DNA of 64,000 nucleotides. Origin: Thermodesulfobacteriota bacterium (GTDB lineage Bacteria; Desulfobacterota; GWC2-55-46). Numbering within the stretch: the first letter of the stretch is position 1; each line of letters opens with the position of its first letter. Under the pieces are notes generated by a model. The model ran no database searches, was not told the origin of the DNA, and saw nothing but the letters and a program-made list of their open reading frames with translations. The position numbers and the translations under genes are program-made. The DNA lies in contig CP129479.1 of NCBI GenBank assembly GCA_030583865.1, forward strand, positions 124,001-188,000, given 5' to 3'. Shown piece by piece: positions 1 to 7,551 of the stretch.

Positions 1-1564
1 TGATCTCGATCTCCGCCCTGAGCTCAAGGGCAAAGTCCCTCACGAATTCCTTTTTCATGCCGTTTTCTGCGATCAGCTCCTCTATGCCCCTCCTTTCGAC
101 CGCCGATATCCCGGTTCCCACTATTGAGATAAGCTCCCTGAAAGCCTCTTCCATGCTGGCGTATGTCGTGGTGTCGAACGGGTCCTCGATTTCGCGCTCG
201 GTCTCCCTAATAGGCAGCTCGACTATGCGCCCGTCCTTTTCCCGCGATTCCGTATAGGGCAGGGCGGCGTCCGAGATATTGAGGCTCGCCGCTTCCTTTA
301 CGGCCTTCTGGTGCGGCGTTTCCGGGTGGGCCCTGTATTCCCCAAGGGGGACCGGCGCGAACCTCATGACTTCGTATTTGTCACCGGTCGATATCTCCTG
401 GACTACGAGCCTGTCCTCAAAGACCCCTTCAAAGACCCATACCTCGGCCTCATGCAGGCCCTTGACCTCGTATATGCCACCCTCGTATTGCAGGATACCG
501 TCCGCGCCGACCTTCCTCTTTGCCCGGCGCGCCGCTGTCGCCAGCGCGTTCTCGGGTATAGTGACAATGCCTCCGTGCAGGCGTATCCTGCCCCACGCCT
601 GCATCCGGGTTATCTCCCGCTCGAAGCGGTGCGGCATGCTGTTGTACTCTTCAAGGTATGCATCGAGCCGCCTGTTAAGCTCCGCCTCGGTAATCTCGTA
701 TTTCTGCCAGTCGTCCACCGCGAAGAAGGGCTTCTCGAACCGTTGCCATGCAGTCCGCCAGGGCCGCTCTATCTTGCCGTGAGCTTCCTTTTCGTATGGC
801 ATCATCTCCGGCAGGGCGACATCGAGCCGTCTTATGAGGTCCTGCGAGGGGAGGCCTTTTTTGAGGACGCCCTGGTCCGCGAGGAGTTGCTCGGGAAGGC
901 CTATCTCCGACCACGCCCGCTGGAGGAAGAGGAGGGCATCGGCCATCGATTCGCCGGCGGCAATCGTGTAGCGGGCGAGCATGCGCCCCGAGTGGTCGTC
1001 CACCAGGCCGTATATCCAGGGCCTTAGCCGGTCGCACGGGATCGGCTTGTTCTTGTAGCCGTTCGCGCCGGGCCGGTGGATCCTGAGCACGTAGTCGTTG
1101 CCGACCCTGCGGTGAACGTAGAAGAACTTCGACGATGAGGCGTCTATGTGGTGGGCCAGGTTGGGCCTCTCGGCCTGGTAGCGTGTGAAGCGTCGCTTCC
1201 TTCTCGTCACGCCGGTTTCCCGCATTATCCTGTCGAAGGTGCCGATTGCCACTGATAGGGCCTCTTCCGGTATGAGGCCGCGCCTGGCGGCTATCTCAAC
1301 GGCCTGGTCCGTCGATATCTCCCCGGCGCCGTCGGGCGGGCGCTTCTTAACCATCGCGACTGCCTTCGCCCACGCGCGGTATTCGGGCCGCCGCGCGCTT
1401 GACGACCGGGCCTTTTTCGGGCCGTCAGCGGCAATGCGGTACACCTGCTGGAGACTTACGCCAAGGACCTCGGCCCACCGCCGGGCTATGACCGACTTGT
1501 GTCCGTGCGGGGCTTCCCGGAGCTCGCGCCTTATCTGCTCGACTATCGCGGACGAGACCGCCAT
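1..1564 (-). CDS. Mu-type DDE transposase, 3' end outside window
   Basis: The frame is open from an ATG at 1564 to the left edge (521 codons seen), so the C-terminus is missing. I translated it directly. The product has an N-terminal helix-turn-helix-like DNA-binding part (residues 1-130) and an integrase-type catalytic core: Asp141 (HIDAS), Asp230 (LADQG) and Glu266 (HGKIERPW), with exactly 35 residues between the last two, the classical D,D(35)E triad. VDDHSGR at 188-194 is typical of the rve fold. It would cut and join prophage ends during transposition. It follows the DUF3102 gene by 3 bp, as the last visible gene of a minus-strand early operon. A MuB-like ATPase would be expected just left of the window. 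Relation to Mu A is inferred from the domain and gene order; a large solitary IS transposase is less likely given the phage-like neighbours. Confidence 0.88.
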   Translation of the reverse strand, partial: MAVSSAIVEQIRRELREAPHGHKSVIARRWAEVLGVSLQQVYRIAADGPKKARSSSARRPEYRAWAKAVAMVKKRPPDGAGEISTDQAVEIAARRGLIPEEALSVAIGTFDRIMRETGVTRRKRRFTRYQAERPNLAHHIDASSSKFFYVHRRVGNDYVLRIHRPGANGYKNKPIPCDRLRPWIYGLVDDHSGRMLARYTIAAGESMADALLFLQRAWSEIGLPEQLLADQGVLKKGLPSQDLIRRLDVALPEMMPYEKEAHGKIERPWRTAWQRFEKPFFAVDDWQKYEITEAELNRRLDAYLEEYNSMPHRFEREITRMQAWGRIRLHGGIVTIPENALATAARRAKRKVGADGILQYEGGIYEVKGLHEAEVWVFEGVFEDRLVVQEISTGDKYEVMRFAPVPLGEYRAHPETPHQKAVKEAASLNISDAALPYTESREKDGRIVELPIRETEREIEDPFDTTTYASMEEAFRELISIVGTGISAVERRGIEELIAENGMKKEFVRDFALELRAEIEI

Positions 1565-1567
1565 CGG

Positions 1568-2398
1568 CTATTGGGCCTCCCCGTTCACATAGGCATCCCA
1601 GTCCGAGACGAAGAGCTTGAAGCGTTTCTCAACCCTGGTCTGGATGGCCTCGACCTTTGCCTGGAGTTCCGGGTGGTCGAGGATGCGCGAGTCTTTCATG
1701 AACCTCCGGAGCGCCGTGTCGAACTCGTCGGCGAGCTCGTCAATGAGCTGCATCTGCCCGACGCACCAGGAGGCGTCCTTGCCCTCGGGGTCGAAGGCCT
1801 TGAGGCGCTCGACCTCCTTGATCAGGGCCTTTTTCTCGGTCTCGATGTTCTTGACCTCGGCCTTGACGACCTTCTCTGTCTCGTTTTTGAGCTTTTTAAT
1901 GAGGTCGCGCATTTCCTTGACGGACATGCGATGGAGTTCATCGATGGTGTTTCCTGCCAGAACCCCCTTAGACTCAAGCTCTTTCAGGTCTTCTTCTGGG
2001 GCTTCGAGGAGGGTATAAACGTTGCTCAAATTCCCAAGTTTGGGAAAACTGGAGGCTAAGGTTGGGTACTTTTCAGCTTTTAAGGCGGCGTTCATGAATC
2101 GGTAGGCCGTCGTATGAGGAATGCCGATCTCTTCCTCGAGGACCTTCACGAACTCGCCATAGCCTTCTTTTTCCTTGATGACAAGGAGCCTTTTGCCTGC
2201 CTCGACAATACCCTCGGCGGTCCTTTGCATATAGAATTTCACGCCGTCAACATAGACTCGCCTTGAGTAAGGCAGGTCGCCCTCGATCTGCATTGTCTTG
2301 GATGCCCTCGCGAGCTTCTCGATGTCGTTCTTTTTAAGCGCCTCCCGTATCTCGGGCGATACCTTCCCGTGCTTATCCTCTTGCTTCTTGTTCGCCAT
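1568..2398 (-). CDS. DUF3102-like phage protein
   Basis: The 276-residue product has a central segment (about 58-107) with the pattern of the DUF3102 family: an I-x-EAGKRLLxIKEK helix, then GEFxxxLEEEIGIPxTTAYRFMxAA. This family is common in phage and plasmid early regions and probably binds DNA or a replication partner; its biochemical role is not established. A charged coiled-coil-like stretch (about 160-200, ELHRMSVKEMRDLIKKLKNE onward) follows. It overlaps the upstream winged-helix gene by 26 bp and is followed 3 bp later by the transposase, so the three are almost certainly co-transcribed. Start ATG at 2398 is the only good one in frame. Confidence 0.75.
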   Translation of the reverse strand: MANKKQEDKHGKVSPEIREALKKNDIEKLARASKTMQIEGDLPYSRRVYVDGVKFYMQRTAEGIVEAGKRLLVIKEKEGYGEFVKVLEEEIGIPHTTAYRFMNAALKAEKYPTLASSFPKLGNLSNVYTLLEAPEEDLKELESKGVLAGNTIDELHRMSVKEMRDLIKKLKNETEKVVKAEVKNIETEKKALIKEVERLKAFDPEGKDASWCVGQMQLIDELADEFDTALRRFMKDSRILDHPELQAKVEAIQTRVEKRFKLFVSDWDAYVNGEAQ

Positions 2399-2705
2399 GC
2401 TGCTTTCCCTCCTCGACCGGTACCAGGTATTTTTTTAGCGTATCCGCGACCGCCTGCCTGAGCCTGTCCGCCATGAGCGTGAGGCGGGGGCTCAGGCGGT
2501 AGCCGTAGGCCCCTTCCTCGACCCACCCCACGTCCTTCAGGTTCCAGAGGGTCCTGAAGGTGACGTCCCTCGATAGGTTGAGGGCCTCCATGACCTCCTT
2601 CATGGTCTTGGGCGTGAGGATGTCCTGCGCGAGGTACATGGTCACCCGCGCCATGTTCTGCTGGTTCTCGTTCGTGTACTGCCGCTTGTCTTTCGCTTCT
2701 TCCAT
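2373..2705 (-). CDS. Small winged-helix protein of prophage early region
   Basis: This 110-residue protein has a plausible winged helix at residues 18-70: a helix ending TPKTMKEVMEAL, a recognition-like helix LSRDVTFRTLWNL, and a wing ending GAYGYRLSP. That order resembles the N-terminal DNA-binding domain of IclR-type regulators and small phage regulators. It overlaps the DUF3102 gene by 26 bp in the same operon. Function as a transcriptional or transposition accessory factor is inferred from fold and place only. Confidence 0.7.
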   Translation of the reverse strand: MEEAKDKRQYTNENQQNMARVTMYLAQDILTPKTMKEVMEALNLSRDVTFRTLWNLKDVGWVEEGAYGYRLSPRLTLMADRLRQAVADTLKKYLVPVEEGKQHGEQEARG

Positions 2706-2750
2706 CTCCGCCTCCGCATCCGCTTTTCCCCCTCCCCGATGGGAGGGGGA

Positions 2751-2966
2751 TTACCTTCCGAACATCCTGTCGAGCCGTGCATCGTCATTGTGCTGCGAAA
2801 GGGCTATGTAGCTCGCCCGCCTGAACCGCGTCGCGTCGGGCAGGCGCCGGTTCCTCCGCCTGGCAAGGGCAGTCGCTATGCGCTCCCAGGCAAGGAGGCC
2901 GACGAGCACAAAAGCCGCCCCCGTGAAAAACCCGCTTGCGAAACCCTGCTGGAATAAGGTGAACAT
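2751..2966 (-). CDS. Small single-span membrane protein
   Basis: This encodes 71 residues from an ATG at 2966 (MFTLFQQ). That start is preferred over one 33 bp upstream because AGGAGG sits five bases before it. One hydrophobic span (about residues 11-27, FFTGAAFVLVGLLAW) is followed by a basic arginine-rich cytoplasmic segment. No family recognised. It lies in the prophage early operon between a zinc-ribbon-like gene and the winged-helix gene. Small membrane proteins of unknown role are common in such operons. Confidence 0.6.
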   Translation of the reverse strand: MFTLFQQGFASGFFTGAAFVLVGLLAWERIATALARRRNRRLPDATRFRRASYIALSQHNDDARLDRMFGR

Positions 2967-3003
2967 CCGTTCCTCCTGTGTAGGGTGGGCACCGCCCACC
3001 GGC

Positions 3004-3297
3004 TCAACCGCAGAACTCGCATGTGGTGAAACCCGCCCTGGCTTCCTGCGCCGAAAAAAGGCGTCCGCACCTCTTGCATGGCGTGCCTGAGAATTGCGGG
3101 CCCGCGAGCGGTATAAGACAGTTGATGCAGACCTCCGGCGCTGCCTTCCGGCTTGCCTCGCACGTCGCGTCGGTAATGCCCATCCCCGTTGCCGGGCAGA
3201 CGAATCTCCTGGCCTCGGGGGTGGGCGTGGCCGCGAACCCCCTGAACCTGTAAGCGGTTTTTTTGTGCACTTCCGTCAATGCCTCATCCATTGCCAT
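3004..3297 (-). CDS. Cysteine-rich zinc-ribbon-like phage protein
   Basis: The 97-residue product has eight cysteines in paired positions: C34 and C46, C57-x2-C60, C74-x2-C77, C93-x2-C96. The last four look like a zinc ribbon; the first four may form a second metal site. It probably binds zinc structurally and may contact nucleic acid or protein. GGAGG lies just upstream of the ATG at 3297, and the gene overlaps the 3' end of the preceding 49-codon membrane gene by 14 bp, suggesting translational coupling. No named family recognised. Confidence 0.65.
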   Translation of the reverse strand: MAMDEALTEVHKKTAYRFRGFAATPTPEARRFVCPATGMGITDATCEASRKAAPEVCINCLIPLAGPQFSGTPCKRCGRLFSAQEARAGFTTCEFCG

Positions 3298-3433
3298 CCA
3301 CCTCCTCCATCGATTTTTCAGCGTTCTCGTTCAGGACGGAAGCCGAATAGAGCAGGGCATATCCTGCAACCCCGAACAAGAACACCGCCAACACAGCGCC
3401 GGTCAGTTTCCCCAGGTAAACCCACTCTTCCAT
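3284..3433 (-). CDS. 49-residue membrane peptide, prophage early operon
   Basis: A short gene with start ATG at 3433, preceded by AGGAGGTGA at ideal spacing (five bases from GGAGG). The peptide begins MEEWVYLGKL and has one clear membrane span (about residues 10-30). The same frame stays open much further upstream, but that extension is arginine-rich read-through opposite the next gene and is not credible. It lies between the 160-residue phage gene (2 bp gap) and the zinc-ribbon gene (14 bp overlap). Role unknown. Confidence 0.6.
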   Translation of the reverse strand: MEEWVYLGKLTGAVLAVFLFGVAGYALLYSASVLNENAEKSMEEVDGNG

Positions 3434-3435
3434 CC

Positions 3436-3918
3436 TCACCTCCTGTTCTTGCCCCCGAGCTCTTCGAGGGTCTGCCTTACGAGTTTTTCCTTTTTCGCCA
3501 GCTCTTCCTTGGTCTTCTCGATGCGACCGAGCTCTGTTAATAGCGCGTCCTCGCCCTCGACCAGGTAGCAGCCGGTCATCTCTGCCATGACCTTGAGGAT
3601 TTCCCTGTCGCCGGTGGCCTCGATGAATGCAGGCAGGTACTTGGCCGGGAACCTGTGCTTGGCCTTGGAGCTCGCGGTCCATGCATCTATCGTTGTTTTG
3701 GTTATCTCTTCGCCGGTGAGCTCGCTCATTTTGCCTGCCACGAGCTCCCTGGAGAGGGGGCAATGCTTGAGGGCCTTTGAAAGGAGGGCGTTCAGCCGGT
3801 GCTCCATGCTGAACGATCCGGCAATGGTGCGGTCCTCTTTTTTCCGCTCTTCTATCTTTTTGATAACGTCGAAGAGCGACAGCTGGTTCGTATCCGCTTT
3901 TTTCTTTTTCGTAGACAT
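3436..3918 (-). CDS. Conserved phage-type protein of unknown function
   Basis: This encodes 160 residues. The middle part (about 50-115) has the pattern LSRELVAGKMSELTGEEIT followed by TIDAWTA and HRFPAKYLPAFIEATGD. This looks like a small protein seen in Mu-like and other transposable phages, in which a helix-turn-helix-like domain precedes an HRFPAxYLPAF motif. The C-terminus is a short charged coiled coil (about 125-155). It begins the cluster of small early genes nearest the transposase. The role is not known to me; DNA binding is inferred. Confidence 0.65.
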   Translation of the reverse strand: MSTKKKKADTNQLSLFDVIKKIEERKKEDRTIAGSFSMEHRLNALLSKALKHCPLSRELVAGKMSELTGEEITKTTIDAWTASSKAKHRFPAKYLPAFIEATGDREILKVMAEMTGCYLVEGEDALLTELGRIEKTKEELAKKEKLVRQTLEELGGKNRR

Positions 3919-4184
3919 CCGACGGCCTTCTCCGGCTTGCGACGTGCTTCGCGTGTCTATTTTTAATTCGTACTTAGATATGTACTTTTCTTCCCGGTTT
4001 TGGTAATTTCACCTAAACAAAAAGTGGGACGGGCCGTCCGCCCCTTAAACGTCCGGCCCGCCCCCGCGCGAACACCCGTTTTTCTTCCTCTCCCCTTGCG
4101 GGAGAGGACTGAGGAGAGGGGGGGTAGCCCCTTTCCTGTTCCGGGCGTTCCCTTGTCCCGCCCTTTTGGGGCAGGAGGTGAAAG
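3919..4184. other. Intergenic region with small GC-rich inverted repeat
   Basis: No gene is supported here. It contains a GTAC...GTAC palindromic patch (about 3970-3986) that could be a regulator site for the minus-strand operon. It also holds a short inverted repeat built of CTCTCCCCTTGCGGGAGAGG (about 4089-4108), followed by a second G-rich half, a common type of dispersed bacterial intergenic repeat. Confidence 0.4.
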
Positions 4185-4655
4185 GTGAATGAAAGTCCCC
4201 TTGTTAATTACGACCTGTACCTGATTGCAAAGCATCTTAAAAATGTTGGCTTTGATATTGAGCTGCCTGATCCAGTGCCTATCGGGCCTCATATGCCTGG
4301 CAATTACAGGGTATATTTCGCTACCTCGCGCGGGGAAGTCATTGCTGGCTTTGATGGCCCTGGCAGCACAAGCCTCCTCTTTACCAAGGCTGTTGCCAGT
4401 GGACGCAAGGGCACCTGTTTCATTTTTATATTCAGGGATACTCATTTAATCGAAATCCTCACGCCTGAGCCGGAGCAGATGGCCCTTGCGCTATCCGCTT
4501 TCGCAGGATCAAACGTATGTTCTCCTCTATTTCAGACCAACTTACTGGGGACAGTGTCCCTCTGGAGAGAGCGGCTGTGGAGAGAAGGTATGGCTGATAT
4601 TGCCCAGCTTTCCGATGACGATCTCCTGGACTGGCTTTACCGCGATCAGTCATAA
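4185..4655 (+). CDS. Hypothetical protein, opposite orientation in the prophage
   Basis: The 156-residue protein starts with GTG at 4185, with AGGAGG placed six bases upstream. I recognise no family. The first 110 residues look like a compact alpha/beta domain (VNYDLYLIAKHLKNVGFDIEL, then beta-rich NYRVYFATSRGEVIAGFDG), and the tail ends with an acidic helix (LSDDDLLDWLYRDQS). It runs against the minus-strand early operon and is richer in A+T than the genes around it. Both are typical of an independently expressed cargo gene (a moron), which is an inference. A 76-codon minus-strand frame (4459-4689) overlaps it but looks like an antisense shadow. Confidence 0.55.
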   Translation: MNESPLVNYDLYLIAKHLKNVGFDIELPDPVPIGPHMPGNYRVYFATSRGEVIAGFDGPGSTSLLFTKAVASGRKGTCFIFIFRDTHLIEILTPEPEQMALALSAFAGSNVCSPLFQTNLLGTVSLWRERLWREGMADIAQLSDDDLLDWLYRDQS

Positions 4656-4681
4656 GGATCGCGGTTTCGGTTCTCGGCTCT

Positions 4682-4789
4682 TTATTCATGTGGCTTATTC
4701 TCCTGTGCGGGTTTGGCTTCTTTTAGGATTGACCGCGGTTCATCGGTTGCCGCCGCGAGCTCTTCTAAGGTGATCCGACTATGGTCCAT
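4682..4789 (-). CDS. 35-residue peptide after the Ner-like gene
   Basis: A very short frame: ATG at 4789, stop TAA at 4682-4684. AAGGAG sits five bases upstream of the ATG. The peptide begins MDHSRITLEELAAATDE and is charged and helical, with no recognised domain. It directly follows the Ner-like gene (9 bp gap) in the same orientation. The Shine-Dalgarno match is the main reason to call it. Confidence 0.45.
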   Translation of the reverse strand: MDHSRITLEELAAATDEPRSILKEAKPAQENKPHE

Positions 4790-4798
4790 AATGTCTCC

Positions 4799-5002
4799 TT
4801 ATGCGGCTTTATTGTTCCCGTTCGGCCAGAGGTCCTCGACCGTCATATCCAGGGCCTCGGCAACTGCCTTCTGTATCCGGCGGGACTTGCCCTTGCCGGA
4901 CAGGACGACATATACGGTTGTGGGGCTGACTCCGAGTTTCTTCGCTATATCCACGCCCTTGATGTTATTGAGGACCATCAGGGCTTTTACTTTGCGATTC
5001 AT
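4799..5002 (-). CDS. Ner/Cro-like helix-turn-helix regulator
   Basis: A 67-residue single-domain DNA-binding protein. Residues 9-62 form a lambda-repressor-like helix-turn-helix: LNNIKGVDIAKKLGVSPTTVYVVLSGKGKS, ending MTVEDLWP. That ending is typical of Ner of phage Mu and of small Cro-like proteins, which damp early transcription. It is encoded immediately after the 128-residue gene with a 1-bp overlap (TAATG), and both are read from the promoter near 5433-5461. Its likely target is the divergent operator region at 5420-5461. Confidence 0.8.
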   Translation of the reverse strand: MNRKVKALMVLNNIKGVDIAKKLGVSPTTVYVVLSGKGKSRRIQKAVAEALDMTVEDLWPNGNNKAA

Positions 5003-5388
5003 TAGAGGACTCCATCTATGCCGAACTCTTTAAGTTCGCCTGCCTTCGCGCTCAGCCAAAAGCGGTGGGCCGCTGATTTGGACACATGTTTTTCGGGCTC
5101 GTTGGGGAACGCCTTTTTCACTGCGACTGCAATATCTATAAACGCCATGCCTGAGGCGCGTAATTTAAGAACCAGTTCCCTTACATCTGAATGTCTGAAG
5201 GCACCCTCTCTGCGCCAGTTGGGGCTTTTGTTTCTACCTTTGGATTCGAGCAACTCTATGGGTGATTCCGGGATTGGAAAATACAAACACTGCCCCTTGA
5301 ATTTTCCAACGACCGACTTTGTTGCCGTAGCCCCAATAAGGTCATGGAGTTCTTGATACAGCTCATGCCCAAGGAATTTTTCGCTCAT
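5002..5388 (-). CDS. Possible Mor-like phage regulator
   Basis: A 128-residue protein, first gene of the early operon. The N-terminal segment LHDLIGATATKSVVGKFKGQCLYFP resembles the dimerisation region of Mor/C-type activators of transposable phages (an xxLIGxxAxxxVxxFxGxxLYxP pattern). The C-terminal half (about 65-115) has a helix-turn-helix-like stretch, GMAFIDIAVAVKKAF...HVSKSAAHRF. In Mu, Mor acts later than Ner, so an early position would be unusual. The call rests on pattern memory only. It ends with TAATG shared with the Ner-like gene. Confidence 0.4.
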   Translation of the reverse strand: MSEKFLGHELYQELHDLIGATATKSVVGKFKGQCLYFPIPESPIELLESKGRNKSPNWRREGAFRHSDVRELVLKLRASGMAFIDIAVAVKKAFPNEPEKHVSKSAAHRFWLSAKAGELKEFGIDGVL

Positions 5389-5419
5389 ATTTTTTTTGCC
5401 CTCTGGCGTAAAGGTTGCT

Positions 5420-5461
5420 TTATGCAGAAAGCATATTAATCAAATTTTAAATAGTGGTCAA
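5420..5461 (-). promoter_or_regulatory. Early promoter and operator of the prophage
   Basis: On the minus strand, TTGACC (5456-5461) and TAATAT (5433-5438) are separated by exactly 17 bp, a near-ideal sigma-70 promoter for the early operon. A short inverted repeat TATGC-AGAAA-GCATA (5421-5435) overlaps the -10 box and start region. It is well placed to be bound by the divergent repressor or the Ner-like protein. Promoter fit is seen; operator function is inferred. Confidence 0.65.
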
Positions 5462-5469
5462 GTAAAAAA

Positions 5470-6057
5470 ATGAATAATAGGGATTCCAGTTATAAAAAAA
5501 TTGATTTAAAGGCGCTTGGAGAACGCATAAGGGGACTGCGCGGAGTGGAAAGCCAAGGCTCATTTGCTGAGCGATTTGGGGTGTCTCAAGTGGATGTTAG
5601 CCGCTTGGAAAGGGGCTCTGTTATAAACCCACCCCCGGAATTATTATTTAATATTTGTATAAGATTTAATGTAAATTTTGATTGGCTTCTTACTGGAGAG
5701 GGGCCTAAAGAGAAAGAACTCCAGGTGTTTAATCTTATTAGGCGGGCAGAGGAATATGGAGCTTCCCTTTATGCCACAAACGAGGGCCCCCTCCCAGAAT
5801 GTTTGATCGAGGAACGATTAGGTTTAGAAGCAGGAACACTTGATAATTGGCTCGCTGGAAAAAAAGAAGGTGTTGAGAAACCTGAATTGAGCGAGGAGGA
5901 TCAAATATTAAAAGGTCTTTTAGATAAGGCAAGGTCCGTCTATAAGGAAGGGGACTTCGATGTTAAAGCCCGGTTACGAGGAACTATTGATATTTTATAT
6001 GATGAACTGATGGCAAAAAAGAAGAGTTCTACTGAGAACATTAAAAAAGGGGCATAG
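5470..6057 (+). CDS. Prophage repressor, HTH_3 family
   Basis: A 195-residue protein with an N-terminal helix-turn-helix (about 14-68: LGERIRGLRGVESQGSFAERFGVSQVDVSRLERG, then FDWLLTGEG), typical of the xenobiotic-response/CI-like family. The rest (about 90-190) has a segment resembling a second small DNA-binding domain (LIEERLGLEAGTLDNWLAGKK) and a helical tail. There is no Ser-Lys protease domain, so inactivation would not be LexA-like. It is transcribed away from the early operon across an 81-bp regulatory gap, the layout of the Mu c repressor opposite ner. The gene is distinctly A+T-rich relative to the chromosome. Confidence 0.8.
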   Translation: MNNRDSSYKKIDLKALGERIRGLRGVESQGSFAERFGVSQVDVSRLERGSVINPPPELLFNICIRFNVNFDWLLTGEGPKEKELQVFNLIRRAEEYGASLYATNEGPLPECLIEERLGLEAGTLDNWLAGKKEGVEKPELSEEDQILKGLLDKARSVYKEGDFDVKARLRGTIDILYDELMAKKKSSTENIKKGA

Positions 6058-6207
6058 TTGTCCAATTGTACAGTTTCCTCGACGCCTGCGCTCATGGTAT
6101 TCTGAGCGGATAAAAGGCAGAGGTGCCCTTATCGTTTACTCCATTAAGGACAGAGGGCCAGTGTTTATATTGGTTTAGTATTAAAATACCGAATAGGGAG
6201 GGGGACT

Positions 6208-6891
6208 ATGAAAAGGCTTTTTGCGTGTTTATTTGCGGGGGTATTACTATCAAGCTGTGCTGCTGTCACTCCGGTTTTTATGCCGCTCGAGCATAAAAAA
6301 AGCACATCTTTTCAGCTTGGAGAAATTCAGGAGGCGAGCCTGGGTGATGCCATGGTTGTTGAAGAGGATATTTTTTTCTATGAGGGCATGGTTGCATCAG
6401 ACGATTTTCAGCCGCCAGCTCAATTGGGCTCCCCCGCATACCCGATGATTCCTAAGGGATCTGCATTTAAAATCTACGGCAAATTACAGAACGGGACAAC
6501 TCTATATAAGGAACCTATGAAGCTGGTTTCAAGGGATGGCGTTTGGAGTTATTGCCTGGCGGTGAACAAAGTGAACCAGGTCTATGGAGATACGGCCTGT
6601 GAAATAGGTCTAATACGGGATTGGAAACTACCAGAAACTCCTTTTAAGCTCTCGAAGGTTTATGAGAAAGGGTCTTTCAAGTCTGAGTTGCTCTATAACG
6701 GAAAATCTGGCGATACAATTAAAGTCTCATATCGCGAATACAAGGACGATCTGGCACGCCCGTCCTTTTACCAGGACATCTCCTATGACCTCTCAGAGTC
6801 CACTGAGATTGGCTTCAAAAAGATGAAAATAGAGGTCCTCAAGGCAACCAACTCCTCCATAGAATATATCGTTAAATCACCTATGAATTGA
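6208..6891 (+). CDS. Predicted outer-membrane or periplasmic lipoprotein
   Basis: The 227-residue product begins with a lipoprotein signal: basic MKR, a hydrophobic core and lipobox LLSSC (Cys at about 17). The mature part is beta-rich with no recognised domain. GGAGGGGG lies just before the ATG. It is low in G+C like the repressor gene upstream, so it was probably acquired together with or near the prophage. It could be a lysogenic-conversion gene inside the prophage end or a flanking chromosomal gene; the prophage boundary cannot be fixed from one end. Confidence 0.65.
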   Translation: MKRLFACLFAGVLLSSCAAVTPVFMPLEHKKSTSFQLGEIQEASLGDAMVVEEDIFFYEGMVASDDFQPPAQLGSPAYPMIPKGSAFKIYGKLQNGTTLYKEPMKLVSRDGVWSYCLAVNKVNQVYGDTACEIGLIRDWKLPETPFKLSKVYEKGSFKSELLYNGKSGDTIKVSYREYKDDLARPSFYQDISYDLSESTEIGFKKMKIEVLKATNSSIEYIVKSPMN

Positions 6892-6898
6892 ATTATAT

Positions 6899-6938
6899 AA
6901 GAGCGCATGCCTCAGGCGGCCCTGGGGTGTGCGCTCTT
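6899..6938 (+). terminator. Hairpin after lipoprotein gene
   Basis: AAGAGCGCA pairs with TGCGCTCTT nine bases into each arm, with a further internal pairing of CCTCAGG-like arms. It lies 8 bp after the lipoprotein stop. No T-run follows, so it may be a factor-dependent terminator or stabilising hairpin. Confidence 0.45.
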
Positions 6939-7327
6939 ACTGAACTTTGTGAGTCAAAAAAATGTTGATTCTATCCCGCATCAGCACGCATCATTCATGC
7001 AAGTCCCACACGCCGCGGCGCGATTTTTAGCATTTCCCCTTACTTCCTTTAACAATCCCCAATACTCTTAGGGTTCACAATACCCCGGCGGCTTGCCACG
7101 TTTTTCCCCCTCCCCTTAATCCCCTTCCGTCGAGGGAGGGGAAGTATAAGGAGACACACCCGGCTTGCTGCGGGGTAGTTCATTCCCCGGCCTTCCGGGA
7201 AAAGCGGGAAAAATCTTCTGATTTTTGGAGGTTGCCTGAAGGTGTAGGTTAGAGCCGGCTTAAGGCGTACTTCGGATAAGGCAGGACTATACGGGGAATT
7301 TCGTCGGCCAGTACAGGCGGCGGGAGG
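6939..7327. other. Non-coding gap at possible prophage boundary
   Basis: No supported gene. The left part (6939-7080) is A+T-richer, like the prophage genes. The middle has a GC-rich inverted repeat near 7108-7142. The right part contains a remnant of repeat family A. If the prophage end lies downstream of its repressor, as in Mu, it should fall between 6058 and about 7080. Confidence 0.4.
7176..7237 (+). repeat. Truncated copy of palindromic repeat family A
   Basis: Only the right arm of the family A element remains: the ATTCCCCGGCCTTCC and GCGGGAAAAATC segments and the terminal GGAGGTTGCCT. A GTAGTTCATT junction joins part of the left interior to the right interior. The left terminal repeat is not found nearby, so the copy is degraded. 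Confidence 0.6.
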
Positions 7328-7510
7328 CTACTTCAAATGCTCCTTTTTGTCCCTCGGGGCGGCGTCCATATCGGTTTCGCTTGAAGACCTCTTGAAATTC
7401 TTTATGGCCTTGCCGAGGCCAGAGCCTATCTCAGGCAGCTTCCCGGCCCCGAAGATGAGTAGGACCACGACCAGTATCAGTATAAGCTCCGTTGTGCCGA
7501 GCCCGAACAT
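7328..7510 (-). CDS. tatA: Twin-arginine translocase subunit TatA/E
   Basis: A 60-residue protein with the standard Tat layout: N-terminal [28 protein letters not shown] (membrane helix, FG hinge and LPE motif), then the amphipathic helix [14 protein letters not shown] and a charged tail. TatA oligomers form the pore that moves folded proteins with twin-arginine signals across the inner membrane. No tatB or tatC is adjacent, so this is an orphan tatA/E. It is convergent with nothing and sits between two repeat elements. The Shine-Dalgarno is weak. Confidence 0.93.
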   Translation of the reverse strand: MFGLGTTELILILVVVLLIFGAGKLPEIGSGLGKAIKNFKRSSSETDMDAAPRDKKEHLK

Positions 7511-7551
7511 TGTATTACCCCGCTCTTAAGTGTAAAATACGGATAGGCCAC

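Noticed and set aside
4459-4689. 76-codon minus-strand frame after the 35-codon gene
   Set aside because: It overlaps the better supported plus-strand gene 4185-4655, and its ribosome-binding site is poorly spaced.
7160-7240. Possible attachment site at the family A remnant as the prophage end
   Set aside because: The sequence matches the chromosomal repeat family found far from the prophage, so it gives no evidence for the phage boundary.
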